Positions 32,184-44,200 of a DNA stretch of 64,000 nucleotides are shown piece after piece (the stretch's first letter is position 1; every line of letters begins with the position of its first letter). Location: contig CAUEEP010000741.1 of assembly GCA_958450365.1 (NCBI GenBank), positions 1,558,001 through 1,622,000 of the forward strand, in the 5' to 3' direction. The position numbers were made by a program, and so were the translations under genes. The notes beneath the pieces were generated by a model that worked only from the letters and a program-made list of their open reading frames with translations, was not told the origin of the DNA and made no database searches. This DNA is from Mesorhabditis belari (taxonomy: Eukaryota; Nematoda; Chromadorea; Rhabditida; Rhabditidae).

Positions 32184-33204
32184 CAAGACTTCGTCGAAAA
32201 ACTCAATGATCTCATGCTAATCTTTGGGGGAGATAACTGGATTGCGGATTTTATTAAAGAATCTTTTTCCAGCTTTTAGCCTACCTATTTTGGTATCAAT
32301 AATTCGATACAATTGTTATGATACTTTTAAGATTAATGCCATTTTGGTTCTTTTCTTCACTTTCTTTCTTTACTTTCTTTCTTTACTTTCTTTATTCGCT
32401 TTCTTTCTTCACTTTCTTTCTTTACTTTCTTTCTTTGAACTTCTCATCAAATATCTGCAAAAATTTCAAAGTATGACTGAAATGATAAGCTCAAGTTACA
32501 GTAGAAAGAAAAAAAGAGCAAACTTCTTCTCTTTCTTCCAGACTTCTCTTTCTTCGATAAGTTATTACATATCCTCTTGTGTTTTGTGCGAGGAACACGT
32601 GGTTTTGTTCTATTTTTCTCTTTTGTTCTATTTTTCACCAAGCATCCCTCATGTTTTGCCAGCTAATCTCAGAAATTTCAGAAATTTCTTTTGAAATATT
32701 TCCCCTAACCTTTGAAATATTGACGATACTCAACTTCTATACTCAACTTTAGTCAATGCTGTATTTTTCTAATGTTTTATCTTTGATACAAGGAGGTCCG
32801 GCTAAGAAAAAAAGCCTCAACGCCTCCATTCAAATGCAGATTATGTAGTGTCGCTGTTCCCGTTTCCCTATCAAGAATTTTCCTGGTTTTCCTTGCAAAA
32901 CGAAAACTTTACTCATACTGTTTCTGCTTCGTGAAAGTTTTAACTTTCATTTCTTCTTTACTTTCATTTCTTTGAGTTGCAAAATCTTGAAGATTGGTTT
33001 TTGGTTTGGTTTTGTTTTTGAAAATTATAAAACTAGCCACAGATATCTCAAAGGAATACTATAGCTGGTCACAAAGTATTTACTTTAATGATAATTACTG
33101 AATGAAACCCTTGCAAATACTTAAATTATAAAGAAAACCTAAATTTTTTTACTACTTTTCTTGAATAGTTGTGAAAAATAGTTTTTTGAACTTAAGCCCA
33201 ACTA
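32184..33204. other. Non-coding stretch with (CTTTCTTTA)n
   Basis: Tandem TTTACTTTCTTTC at 32350-32435 explains the 156-codon frame at 32224-32694. No exon recognised. Confidence 0.45.
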
Positions 33205-33936
33205 TTGGGTTGGTGAATTGAAAACTGCGGGACTTTGAACTAAAAATTATTGAACATAAAACCATGAATTCATTCCAAATAATTTCCATTATTATTGACG
33301 ACTTCTGCCCATTTTACAGGCAATTTGCGGATTCCTCTTTCGTAGTAGGATTTTGGTTTTGAATCGAAAAACTTTCAAAGCCAATTTTTGACTGCTTCTT
33401 CCGAATCGAAGTGTTCTCCCGCAAGCTCATTACTCATGATCCGGAATAAATAATAATCAAAAGGGGCGAGGTCTGGACTGTATGCGGATGCGACAAAGGT
33501 TTCCAAGCAAGGCTATTTATTTTAGAGCGAGTCAGTTTTGCAACATGAGGGCGCGCGTTGTCGTGGAGGAGAACGATCTTTGACTTGGAGGGCCTATTCT
33601 TCTTCAGGGATTCATTCACCTTTCCCAACTGTTCACTGTATTTAATTGCATTAACGGTCGTTTTTCTATCCAGCATCTCCCAGTACACCACTCTCTCCAT
33701 ATCCCAGAAAACGCAGAGCAAAAACTTCTTCTGGTGCAAATCGGGCTTAAGGTCACTTTCGGGTTTCTTGCCTGGTCCCACCCATTGCCACTTCCTCTGA
33801 AAGTTCACAGATAAAATCCATTTCTCATCTCCTATCACAAATCGAGAAAGAAAAGATTTCTTTTTGTATTGTGAGAGATGGACGGCACTTGGAGGGCCTA
33901 TTCTTCTTCAGGAGCTTTGAGGCTTTCGCTGCAAAC
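33205..33936 (-). mobile_element. Mariner element truncated at its 5' side
   Basis: Left terminus TTGGGTTGGTGAATTGAAAA after TA at 33203. The minus frame 33838-33434 is mariner transposase middle: GDEKWILSVNFQRKWQW (first catalytic Asp), FWDMERVVYWEMLDRKTTVN, LLHDNARPHVAKL (second Asp). The third-Asp motif region is frameshifted (SHPHTVQTSPL for the usual PYSPDLAPSDY). The N-terminal half and right terminus are missing; the sequence stops at the MITE at 33939. Confidence 0.88.
33434..33838 (-). pseudogene. Mariner transposase fragment
   Basis: 134-codon frame with the first two catalytic aspartates of a D,D34D transposase but no helix-turn-helix domain and a broken third motif. Full family members are about 340-350 residues. 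Not able to work. Confidence 0.88.
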
Positions 33937-33938
33937 TA

Positions 33939-34108
33939 TTGGGTTGATGAATTGAAAACTGCGGGACTTTGAACTAAAATTTATTGAACATAAAACCATG
34001 AATTCATTCCAAATACAGAATACAAACACCAAAATGGGTTTCTTTTGAAGAAAGTGCTCAAACTGGGAGGTATGACAATAGCCCGCAGTTTTCAATTCAC
34101 CAACCCAA
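33939..34108. mobile_element. 170-base MITE derived from the adjacent mariner
   Basis: Begins TTGGGTTGATGAATTGAAAA and for about 75 bases is nearly identical to 33205-33280 (same GGGACTTTGAACTAAAA, CCATGAATTCATTCCAAAT), then jumps to a right end (CAGTTTTCAATTCACC AACCCAA). TA on both sides. The right half shares words (CACCAAAATGGGTTTCTTTT, AGTGCTCAAACTG) with the family G repeats at 55-57 kb. Confidence 0.88.
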
Positions 34109-34501
34109 TAGTTTCCATCACTGGATACTCTGAAAACAAGTTTTTTCTGCGAATTCCAATGCTGTTGACTGTTGTTTTTCTAGTTAAGACCGCAAAATTC
34201 CAAAACTGATACGCAAGTTTTCATAAAAAGGCAAAAAGGCGGCTGACCGCACCCAGCCTATAAGTGATTTGCATAAGTCTTTCCTTTTTTTTCTCTCATA
34301 AGTCTCGTTCCTATTTCTCTCCTTTTTCTGGAGATAACCCATTCCGATCGGAGAAAGATGCGTGGGAGTTACATTGGGAAATGAAAGCGATTGAGAGGAA
34401 AAGAAAAAGGAACGACATCATTTCTATCATTGTACTATTCATTCAGCAATTGTACTACTCTTTCCAAAGTCGAAACTTTTAGAAACCTTTTGTTTCATTT
34501 T

Positions 34502-35014
34502 GGGGAGTGGGACAAATGCGACCTTTTGGTGGGACAAATGCTACCTTTTGCGCACCCGGACATTTGCCACCTTTTTTCCGCACCTTGCCCATTAGCGCAC
34601 CTTTTTCGCGTTTTAAAAAGCTCTAAAAAGCTAATATTAACCAATTTCTATTCCAAATGTTGTTTTTCTAGGTAATTTGAGGGCGTAGAATTCAAATTTT
34701 GACATAACAGAGCGTGTGGAACCAATTTGAAAGACGGCTAGATCGAATTCCAGAAGATTGTCGATTTTTCTCTTTGTATAACTCCGTCCATTTGTTTCCA
34801 CAAGCTCTGATATGTCAAAATTTCGATTCTACGCCCTAAAATTATCTAGAAAAACAACTTTTGGAATAGAAATTGGTTAATATTAGCTTTTTAGAGCTTT
34901 TAGAGCTTAATATTAGCTTTAAAACGCGAAAAAAAGGTGCGCTAATGGGCAAGGTGCGGAAAAAAGGTGCGCAATGTCTGGTGCGCAAAAAAGGGTCGCA
35001 TTTGTCCCTCCCTC
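34502..35014. mobile_element. Foldback MITE, family A, copy 2
   Basis: Same ends and interior as 23832-24310 (GGGGAGTGGGACAAATGCGA; GCCCATTAGCGCACC). Carries a small internal duplication at 34520-34550 (two GGGACAAATGC units) and one at 34895-34915; its right end is eroded. Confidence 0.87.
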
Positions 35015-35295
35015 TTTTTGTTTCATTTTTGTTTCATTTGGCTTCATTTTCTTTCATTTGGCTTCATTTGGCTTCATTTAGCTTCATTTTGTTTCATTTT
35101 TTTGCATTCTTCTTTTTGTTTTCATTCAAGAATTTCTAATCTTCTTTAAATTTCTTATTTACAAATTCCAATGATTCCAAATTCACAGAGCATTTGTTTT
35201 TAACAACTTTCGTTTAGTTTTTCTTTTTGTTTTACGATTTTACGATTTAGCTTTTGCTATTTTACTCTACTTATGAAATGTTTTTGTATCACAAA
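35015..35295. other. (TTTCATTTGGC)n and AT-rich sequence
   Basis: GCTTCATTTGGCTTCATTT repeats at 35020-35105; rest unrecognised. Confidence 0.5.
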
Positions 35296-35650
35296 TCTTG
35301 TTTTAAACTTCTTTTAAGCTTTAGACGCTTTTAAGCTTTAAACTTTAAGCTTTAAACTTCTTTTAAACATTAGACTTTAAACTTTAAACTTCTTTTAAGC
35401 TTTAAACCTCTTTTAAGCTTTAAACTTCTTTTAAACTTCTTTTAAGTTTTAATCCTCTTGAACTCCTTTTAAGCTTTAAACTTTAAACTTTAAGCTTCTT
35501 TTAAAGCTTTAAACTTCTTCTAAGCTTTAAACTTTAAGCTTTAAACTTCTTTTAAAACTTAAACTTCTTTTAAAACTTAAACTTTAAGTTTTAAACTTCT
35601 TTTAAACATTAAACTTTAAACTCTAAACTCCTTTTAAACTCGAGCTTTCA
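35296..35650. repeat. Tandem repeat TTTTAAGCTTTAAACTTC
   Basis: About 20 diverged units of 17-24 bases, many with the palindrome AAGCTT; just upstream of the start of the 91-residue gene. Confidence 0.9.
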
Positions 35651-35904
35651 ATTCTTTTTAAAAGTCTACAAGGCTAAAGCGTCGTTTACTATAACAATTT
35701 TTAAGAACTTTTTCATTGTTTTCACTATCTTTTACTACTTTTTTTTTCTAGATTATTGTCGAATTCGTTAGAAATTTCCATAAAGACTCAATTTAGATTT
35801 GAATGCGTCCAACTCCACATTCGTTTTTCTCATTTCTTCTAAATTTCTAATTCTAATCCAAATCTTTCATCAAATCTTCCAAATTTCGAATCAAAAGCAA
35901 GAAC

Positions 35905-38900
35905 ATGGCCGACGCCTATCATTATGAAGGTTGAGTTTTCAAATTTCAAATCAAAATTTTGTTATCCTACGATTAGAGCTCGTATGCTACGCTCTGGGAA
36001 AAGTTCCCGCGGTGTTAGAGACGCCGTTAGAGATCTTTACGGCCAAACCTTTGATCTTTCCAGTAAAACGTTCATAGTTTTCCCGTGGAGCGGACTTTTC
36101 CGTGAAAAGTTCCTCTAGAAGTTCCTCTAAAACTTCCTCCAAAAGTTCAGGAAGTTTTACCGGAAACTTTCTGGAAGAAAATTACGTTTCGCGGGAAAAC
36201 TATGAACGTTTTATCGGAAAGATCAAAGGTTTGGCTGTAAAGATCAGAGACGCCGTGGGAACTTTTCCCAGAGCGTGGCATACGAATTCAGTTCTAATTT
36301 CCAATGTAGCTTTATATACAGTATTTTCTCTAATAGTAGTGCGAGCCGATAAGCCGAGTTGACGACTATTTTACGGTTCCCAAGCTTTCACAGAAGCTCA
36401 ACACTCAAATCCCCCACTAGATCTCATCGTCAGCTACATTTTCCGACCCCACATCGATAGGTTCTGATAAGCGGACCTCGAGATTTCGAGGAATTTAGAC
36501 GACGGTCAGGGTGCACTACTAGTGCCCTCTCCCCCTCCCCTGGTCGAGCCGAGTTGACGACTATTTTACAATTCCCAAGCTTTCACAGAAGCTCAACACT
36601 CTAATCCCCTGCAAGATCTCATCGTCAGCTACATTTCCCGACCCCACATCGATAGATTCTGATAAACAGTTCTCGAGATTTCGAGCAATTTAGGCGAAGA
36701 GAAAATGAGGAGAGAATTTAGGCTGTGCAGGCGGTGAAAATGTGGAAATGAAAATGAGAATGTGGTAGTTTTTACAAGTTCTCAAGCACGGTGATCGATC
36801 TGCAAGCAAAAATCAGCTCAAGAGCAAGAAAAAAGATCAAAAATCCATGAAAGAAACCCGGAAAAAAGAGTTTCGAGGCAGTTTGCGAGGAGGGAAAAAA
36901 GATGGGGAGCATGAAAAAAAAGAGAGGGATCTTTAACACTGACTGGTGCCACTGTCTCAGCTTTCCTTTCACTCTTTCACCACCCGTTGGCTGGCCTTTA
37001 GATCCCGTTATCCTCAAAGTGTTCTTTCCAACATACACATTGAGCTTTTCAATTCAATTCAACTTCAATTCAATTCAACTTCAATTCAATTTCAATTCAA
37101 TTTCAATTCAATATGGATCCCGGAACTTCAACGACTTCAACTACTGATTTCAATTTCAACTTTGATCTTTCTCTTTCTCAAATCGATCCCAAAAAAGCTG
37201 CAATGACTACTGGTGCTTTAATTATACTTTACATTGTGTTTAAACATCCGATGATGATCATGATCTTGTTATTATTATTTATTTACTGTTATGAGAATCA
37301 AGATCAAGTCTTTTCATTCATTCGTTCTCTAATCCCTGAGCCAAATGGTGAGAAAAATGTAAATGTGAATGAGGAAAAACGAAAAACTCAAAAAAGCTCG
37401 ACTTTAAGCACAAAGCTGCTCACATATGAAGAAGTTTTTGGGAAAGAGTTTAAAGGGTTGAAAAAGGATAAGGAAATTGAAGGAATGTTAGAAGAAAAGG
37501 AAGAAAAGGAAGAAAAGGAAGAAAAGGAAGGAATCGAAGAGATGTTAGAAGGAAAGGAGAATGGAAATAGAAATGGAAATGGAAATGGAAATGGAGATGG
37601 AAGTGGAAATGGAGATGGAAATGCAGAGCTGAAGCTGGAGCGAAAGTTAAACGGTCAAGAGTTGATGAAGAAAGACGGTGAAGAAAGTAAAAGGAAAAAG
37701 AGTCAAAAGGAGATTTTAGCTGAAATAGAAGCTGAAGAGGAAAGGAGAAAAAAAGTACGAGAAACTACTTTTAACAATGCAAGTTCCACAAATGACCGAT
37801 TTATTCGAGGAAATGATTCAAATGAATCCCGATGCGATCGCTGAATCCGATTTCTCGCATTCTTAGCTTCGCTAATATTTTAGCGAAGATCTTAGCGAAG
37901 ATCTTAGCTAACATTCGAAATCTGATACTTGTCGATTAGCCTCCAAGCCTCTAAAACTTATTGATCAACTAAATTAGCATTAAACTAGCATTAAACTATT
38001 GCTTTACATACCGTAAATACTGTAATAGTACCCCACCCCCATAGTGACGGTGCGGAGTGTTGGGTAGTCTAGCTTTGAACGCGTCTTTCTCGACACTGGT
38101 TTATGCTACAATGCTCGTTTAGGTATCAAAAAATAGCTGAGATTCAGGGCTATTTTTTGATACCAAAGACGCATTTTTTGAAAGTACGGGCGCTTTGCAA
38201 AATACTAAAAAACTTTTGCGACTAGCGACTACGCGACTGTACGAGGGGGGTGGAGTACTATTACAGTATTTACGTTAGTTCAAATTTAGCTATGTCTATT
38301 GTAATTGAATCTAGAATTATTTGTTTGATTTAGAAGTATTTGTTTGATCTAGAAGTATTCCTTGAACAACTTTAACCCTTGAACGAAACATAATGATGCT
38401 AACTTTGACTTTGTTTCTATCGTATGCAAATGTTTATGGGGATTTTAACCGACAAATACCAGAAATCTATCTAATTTTGTCATTCTTTCTTCAAAAATCT
38501 TCAAAATCTTCAAAAATCTACTCATAAATTCGTTCAGAATTATCAATTTCTTAATTAGAAAACGTAAAATTCTCGAAATTCCAATTCAACTTTCAATTCA
38601 ATCCATTTCAACTCAACTCTAAATGCTCAACTCTACAACTACAACTCTACAAAAGTTCAACTCTACCACTCTACAGTATTTAACGCCTTGAAAATTGCAT
38701 CCTGAAGTAGCTTCTAAAAGTTCCTAGACAAAGCTTTGACAGTTCAAACTTGATGGTTGGAACTAGACGCTTCAAACTAGACGGTTGGAACTAGACGCTT
38801 CAAACTAGACGGTTCAAACTAGACGGTTCAAACTAGACGGTTGGAACTAGACGGTTGGAACTAGACGGTTGGAACTAGACGGTTGGAACTAGACGCTTCA

Positions 38901-41173
38901 AACTAGACGCTTCAAACTAGACGGTGGGAACTAGACGTTTCAAACTAGACGCTTCAAACTAGACGGTTGGAACTAGACGGTTGGAACTAGACGTTGAAAC
39001 TAGACGCTTCAAACTAGACGGTTGAAACTAGACGCTTCAAACTAGACGGTTGAAACTAGACGCTTCAAACTAGACGGTTGGAACTAGACGCTTCAAACTA
39101 GACGCTTCAAACTAGACGCTTCAAACTAGACGGTTCAAAGCTTCAAACCAAGACAAAGCAAAGACAAGTCATTTGATTTACCGCTATTATTTCTTTGGTC
39201 TAATATCAATCCAGACATTGTTAAGGTAATGAAACTATTAGACTATCTAATTCTGGCATTTTTCAGGCTTCCCTCGTCCCGTGCATCGCTCTAAAAGCTA
39301 CCATTTCCCCTCGTTTCTCACGCCGAAACGAAGCGGCTCTTTCAATGTCGCCAAAGCGCATGGAGGTAATTATTATTAAGTATTACGCATCTAACTAGCA
39401 AAATAATGTCAATCATCAATGTTCAATATTATTTTAAAACTAGTATGCAATTGTTTCTAATTTCTATGTAAGCTCATTGTTTCAATCAGGCTTGTAAACG
39501 AAAAAGCAGAAAATTGAATATCTTTTGACTTTCAAAGGAAAACGAATGGGGCAGCTATGTTTTCCGAAACTTTTCGCAGTCGCAGTGACCACAAAAAGTT
39601 TCGGAAAACGTAGCTGCCCCATTTGTAGCAAAAACGTTGACTTTTTCTTTGAAATTAAGAAGATATTCAATTTTCTGCTTTTTCTGCTTGCAAGCTTGGT
39701 TCCAATCTTTATCAAAAGTTCAAATAAAGTCCATTAGCGATTAATGACGACTGTGCGTTCAAAATGTCGTCGTAGCGAATGTGTTTAGACTTTGAGACTT
39801 TGAGCGCACAGTTGCGTAGTCGTTAATCGTTGATAAGTTGATAAGAATTCAAAGATAAATTGAAATATTATGGTCATTCGATAGCTCTGAATCTCCTCTT
39901 CAAAACTATTATAAAGTTACTGAGAAGTTAACAAGGAGAAGGGAACAAGGAGAAGTTAACAAGGAGAAGTTAACAAAGAGGAGTTAACAATGAGAAGTTG
40001 ACAAGGAGAAGTTAACAAAGAGAAGTTAACAATGAGAAGTTAACAAAGAGAAGGGAACAAGGAGACGTTAACAATGAGAAGTTGACAATGAGAAGTTAAC
40101 AAGGAAAAGTTAACAATGAGAAGTTGACAAGGAGAAGTTAACAATGAGAAGTTAACAATGAGAAGTTAACAAAGAGAAGGGAACAAGGAGAAGTTAACAA
40201 GGAGAAGTTAATAAACATCTCATTAGTACTAACAAATGATCTCATTAGTCTAGTCCATTGGTCGTAAACTTCCCATTACTTTAGTCATAAGTTTGGTTGT
40301 CGTGAATTAGTAAAGTTTGAGAGCTGCAAAGGCACAGTTTCCTTCTCATCACAGTAAACAATTGCAAAGTTCAAAGATCTTTCAGATTCTTTGATTAAAA
40401 GCACTGATTAACTTCGAGTACTGTACTTGAAGCCTTGCTATACTTAAATATATTTTTCTGGCGTACTGTAACGAGGAAAAAACTGTTCCATGACCATATT
40501 TTTAACTGCAACACATAAACATTCAACCGTTTCTTCAAATTTTTAAAAATCCCTCAAATCTAACACAAAATATCCAATCAAACTATCCAAAATTTAGAAA
40601 ATTAGATAAGAATCTTCGAAAATAGCTCCCGATTTGGGCGTTTTCTTTCCACAGAACACTCAAAGCACAATCCACACATTATATTCCGGGAAAATTCTTT
40701 GAATTATCTGGATTCTTGTTCTTTTTTCCCTTTTTTTGTTGTTTTCTACAACCACTAGCCAAAAAAATCGCCTAACAGCGAGTTTTTCTGGACTATTATA
40801 GTCATTCGATAGCCCTGAATCTCCTGGATGTTTTGAGGCTAACGATCTCTTGAGATCGCTTTATATTTTGATCTCTTGAGGCTAATATTGTGATCTCTTG
40901 AGTTAAAAGTTGAATAATTTCTACGAGAACCCGTAATAATGCTGGGATTGGGAACAAGCGCCAGAGCATGGCCGCCTGAGCATGGCCGTCAGAGCTTTTC
41001 TCTAGCCCACCGTGTTCTACTCCCGCTCGCGTCGGCACTTTTGATTTTTTGAAAATTTAGAAACATTTTGCACAACTACATGACTTTCTAAGCCAAACTA
41101 ACTATAAGTTATTTGACAACGGTCCACTGGGCGCGAAGAAGAGGAATAGTGCGCACAGACAGACAGACAGAGG

Positions 41174-41211
<38 letters not shown>

Positions 41212-44200
41212 TAGACAGATAGACAGACAGACAGATAGGACAGATAGACAGATAGACAGATAGACAGATAGATAGACAGGGTTATAGATGCACACAATTT
41301 GACGAGTCATTCCTCTAAATTCAAGCTATTCAAGCTGTCAAATATGCTCTAAGAAACGTGAATAGTATTCTGACAATATTTCTTTCTTTGAAATGCTTTT
41401 AAAGGCATATTTTAAGGTATTACCGTCGGGATTAGAGAGCTCAAATCCCAGAAAATCTCTGAAATAGACGCAAGTAGCCAGACTAATTTTTGTAGCCGTA
41501 GAAAAAGCCAGACTTTAATTCTAATTTTTGTAGCTGTAGAAAAAGTCTTCTATTAGTTAATTTGTTTTGAAAACATCCAGTTGAGCGCAAAAACATCTCT
41601 ATTTACTTTTTGGAAGAGAACTTTGGCATAAACTTTGTTTTGAAGGCATAAACTTGAATAGTTTTGCAGAGGCAGTTGTTCAAGTTGTTCAAGTTCAAGT
41701 TGTTCCACCTGTTATATTAGGTTGGCAACTAAATAATGGCCCTCGCCCTTTTTTGATAAAATCTTTTAATCTTTGCGTTTAATCTACCCTCGCTTGTTGT
41801 TAATTGAATATTACTGAATTTCTGGTGCATTATTATACGTTTTTTACTTTCCTTGATTTGATACTTTTCAAATAATTTTGTTTAGAAATGGAAGATCTCA
41901 AATATCGAATGCGTGTCTGTCTCTGGTACGACTACAAACAAGACAAAACAGCTGCCGAATCCCACAGAGATTTATTGCGAGTTTTTGGTGATGAAGCTCT
42001 TTCCGAAACACAATGTAAGAGATGGTATCGACGGTTCAAGGAAGGGGATGAAAGTCTTGAAGATGAGCCTCGCCAAGGACGACCCGAACTTCTGCAGAAC
42101 GATATTTTGGAAGCAGCTTTAAAGGAGGATCCAAGTCAAACATCACGCGAGCTAGGGGATCGATTCGGCTTTTCGCATACTGCAATCGAAAAGCGACTTC
42201 ATGCATTGGGGAAAAGTAACCGCAGTGGAAAGTGGATTCCGCATGAATTGAGCGAAGAAAATAAGGCTACTCGTGTTATCACAGCTGGAATACTACTAAA
42301 ACTTGCGAAAAAGAGAAGCTTCTTGGATTCCATTGTCACTTCTGATGAAAAATGGATCTTTTATGATAATCGAACGCGAAAACGACAGTGGCTTAGCACA
42401 AACGAAGACCCAAAACCAACTCCGAAGCCGGATATTCACTCAAAGAAAACTCTCCTCTGTGTGTGGTGGAGTTCTCGTGGGTTGGTGCATTTCGAGGTTC
42501 TCAAAAAGCCGGCAAACGGTTAATTCAGAACTCTATTCGTCTCAACTACATCGTGTAGATCAAGCAATTCGCTCTCAAGGACTCGAACCCTCTTCAATTC
42601 ATTTTCTCCATGATAACGCAAAACCACACACTGCAAAACTTACAATGGAGAAAATCGAGGAGTTGGGCTGGAATGTTCTTCCTCATGCGCCATACAGCCC
42701 GGATATGGGGCCTAGTGATTACCATCTTTTTCGATCGATGCAACACTTTCTAGCCGAGAAAAGTTCAATGACCTTGACGAAGTCCGAATTTCAGTGCAGA
42801 AGTTCTTTGACGATCAACCAGAAGAATTTTTCAAGAGAGGAATCCAGTTGCTCCGTCAAAAGTGGAAAGAAGTAATAAAGAATGACGGAGAATACCTTTT
42901 GGATTGATGTTGATATTTGTTCATCTTGTTAATAAATTTTTTGTTTTTACTGAAAAGGGCCATTATTTAGTTGCCAACCTGATATATAATATAACATCTC
43001 TATAGTTCATTTGTTCACCTATAATTTTGTCAGAAATCTCTAGAATTTTTCTTCAAGCATTTAACGTTTCACAAGACAATTTTAACAAAAAAGTTAAACA
43101 AAACAAGTTAAACAAAACAAGTTAAACAAAACAAAAGCTTCATCTTCCAAAAGCTCAGAACAAGACGCCTAAAGTGATACCCACGATCTCATCAAAGCTT
43201 ATCACTTTTCTTGTCTTTTAAAGGCTTTTCCACCCACAATTGATTTTGCTTCCTTTGAATGCCTTTTGGTTTCTTGCTTTTTTGCTTTTTTTACCTGTTT
43301 TCAACAGTCTCGTCTTTATTTTATTCAGGGATTTTAGGGTTTTATTCATTTTATAGAGCGCTAGGGTAGCCTCGATACTCGAAAAATGAGAAAATAGGAT
43401 CATTAGGTAAAGTGGGAGGCAAAGATTGACTTTAAAAGCCGGTTGCTTTAAAGCGAAGCAAGAATATTTGCCTTCAGCAAGCAAGAATTTTGCCCTTCAA
43501 CTACTCAATTACTCATCAAGCTTACTCATTCATTTCGACATTTCTAGAAGTTTTTATCAATTCTACAATAAGTGCTTTACATTTTACAATTCTACTTTTA
43601 CAATTTTACAATTCTCCAATCATGTTCTTGTTTGTTAGACTTGTTTCATAGACTTTCATAGACTTTCATAGACTTTCATTGGTTTGAAAAGCTTTCAATC
43701 TTTAGATCTTTAGATTTTTTCCATTCATTATATGGGGATTCTTAAAGGGTATCGAATAAATAAGAGTGTTATAGAGTGGATAAAAGATCAGAAGTCAGAT
43801 TGCGATTAGATAATAGATCAGAAGTCAGATCGTTTTTAAAAGTTTACATATTTTAGAAAATGTATTAGTTGAGAGGAGAGGAGTTTCATCAAAAAATAGT
43901 CATTGTTTGGCAATAGACAAGTAACTAATGTAAAACCAAAATGTCCGGATTCAACTTTATGACCAAATTTGCAGCGTCTACAAGCAAATTTGCGACTTCC
44001 CAACCAGTTTTGCGACTTTAGAACCCAATTTGCGACTTTATAACCAGATTTGCGACTTTAGGACCCAATTTGCGACTTTATAGCCAGGTTTGCGACTTTA
44101 GAACCAAATGTGCAACTTTTACAAGCAAATTTGCGACTTCTACAAGCAAATTGCGACTTTAGAACTCAATTTGCAAACCTCTACAAACAAATTTACGACT

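Noticed and set aside
38755..39140. Array of similar short units considered as a CRISPR array
   Set aside because: Units are directly adjacent, 13-14 bases, with no unique spacers and no cas genes; the host is eukaryotic. The same applies to the arrays at 9185, 16560, 28113, 39925 and 61722.
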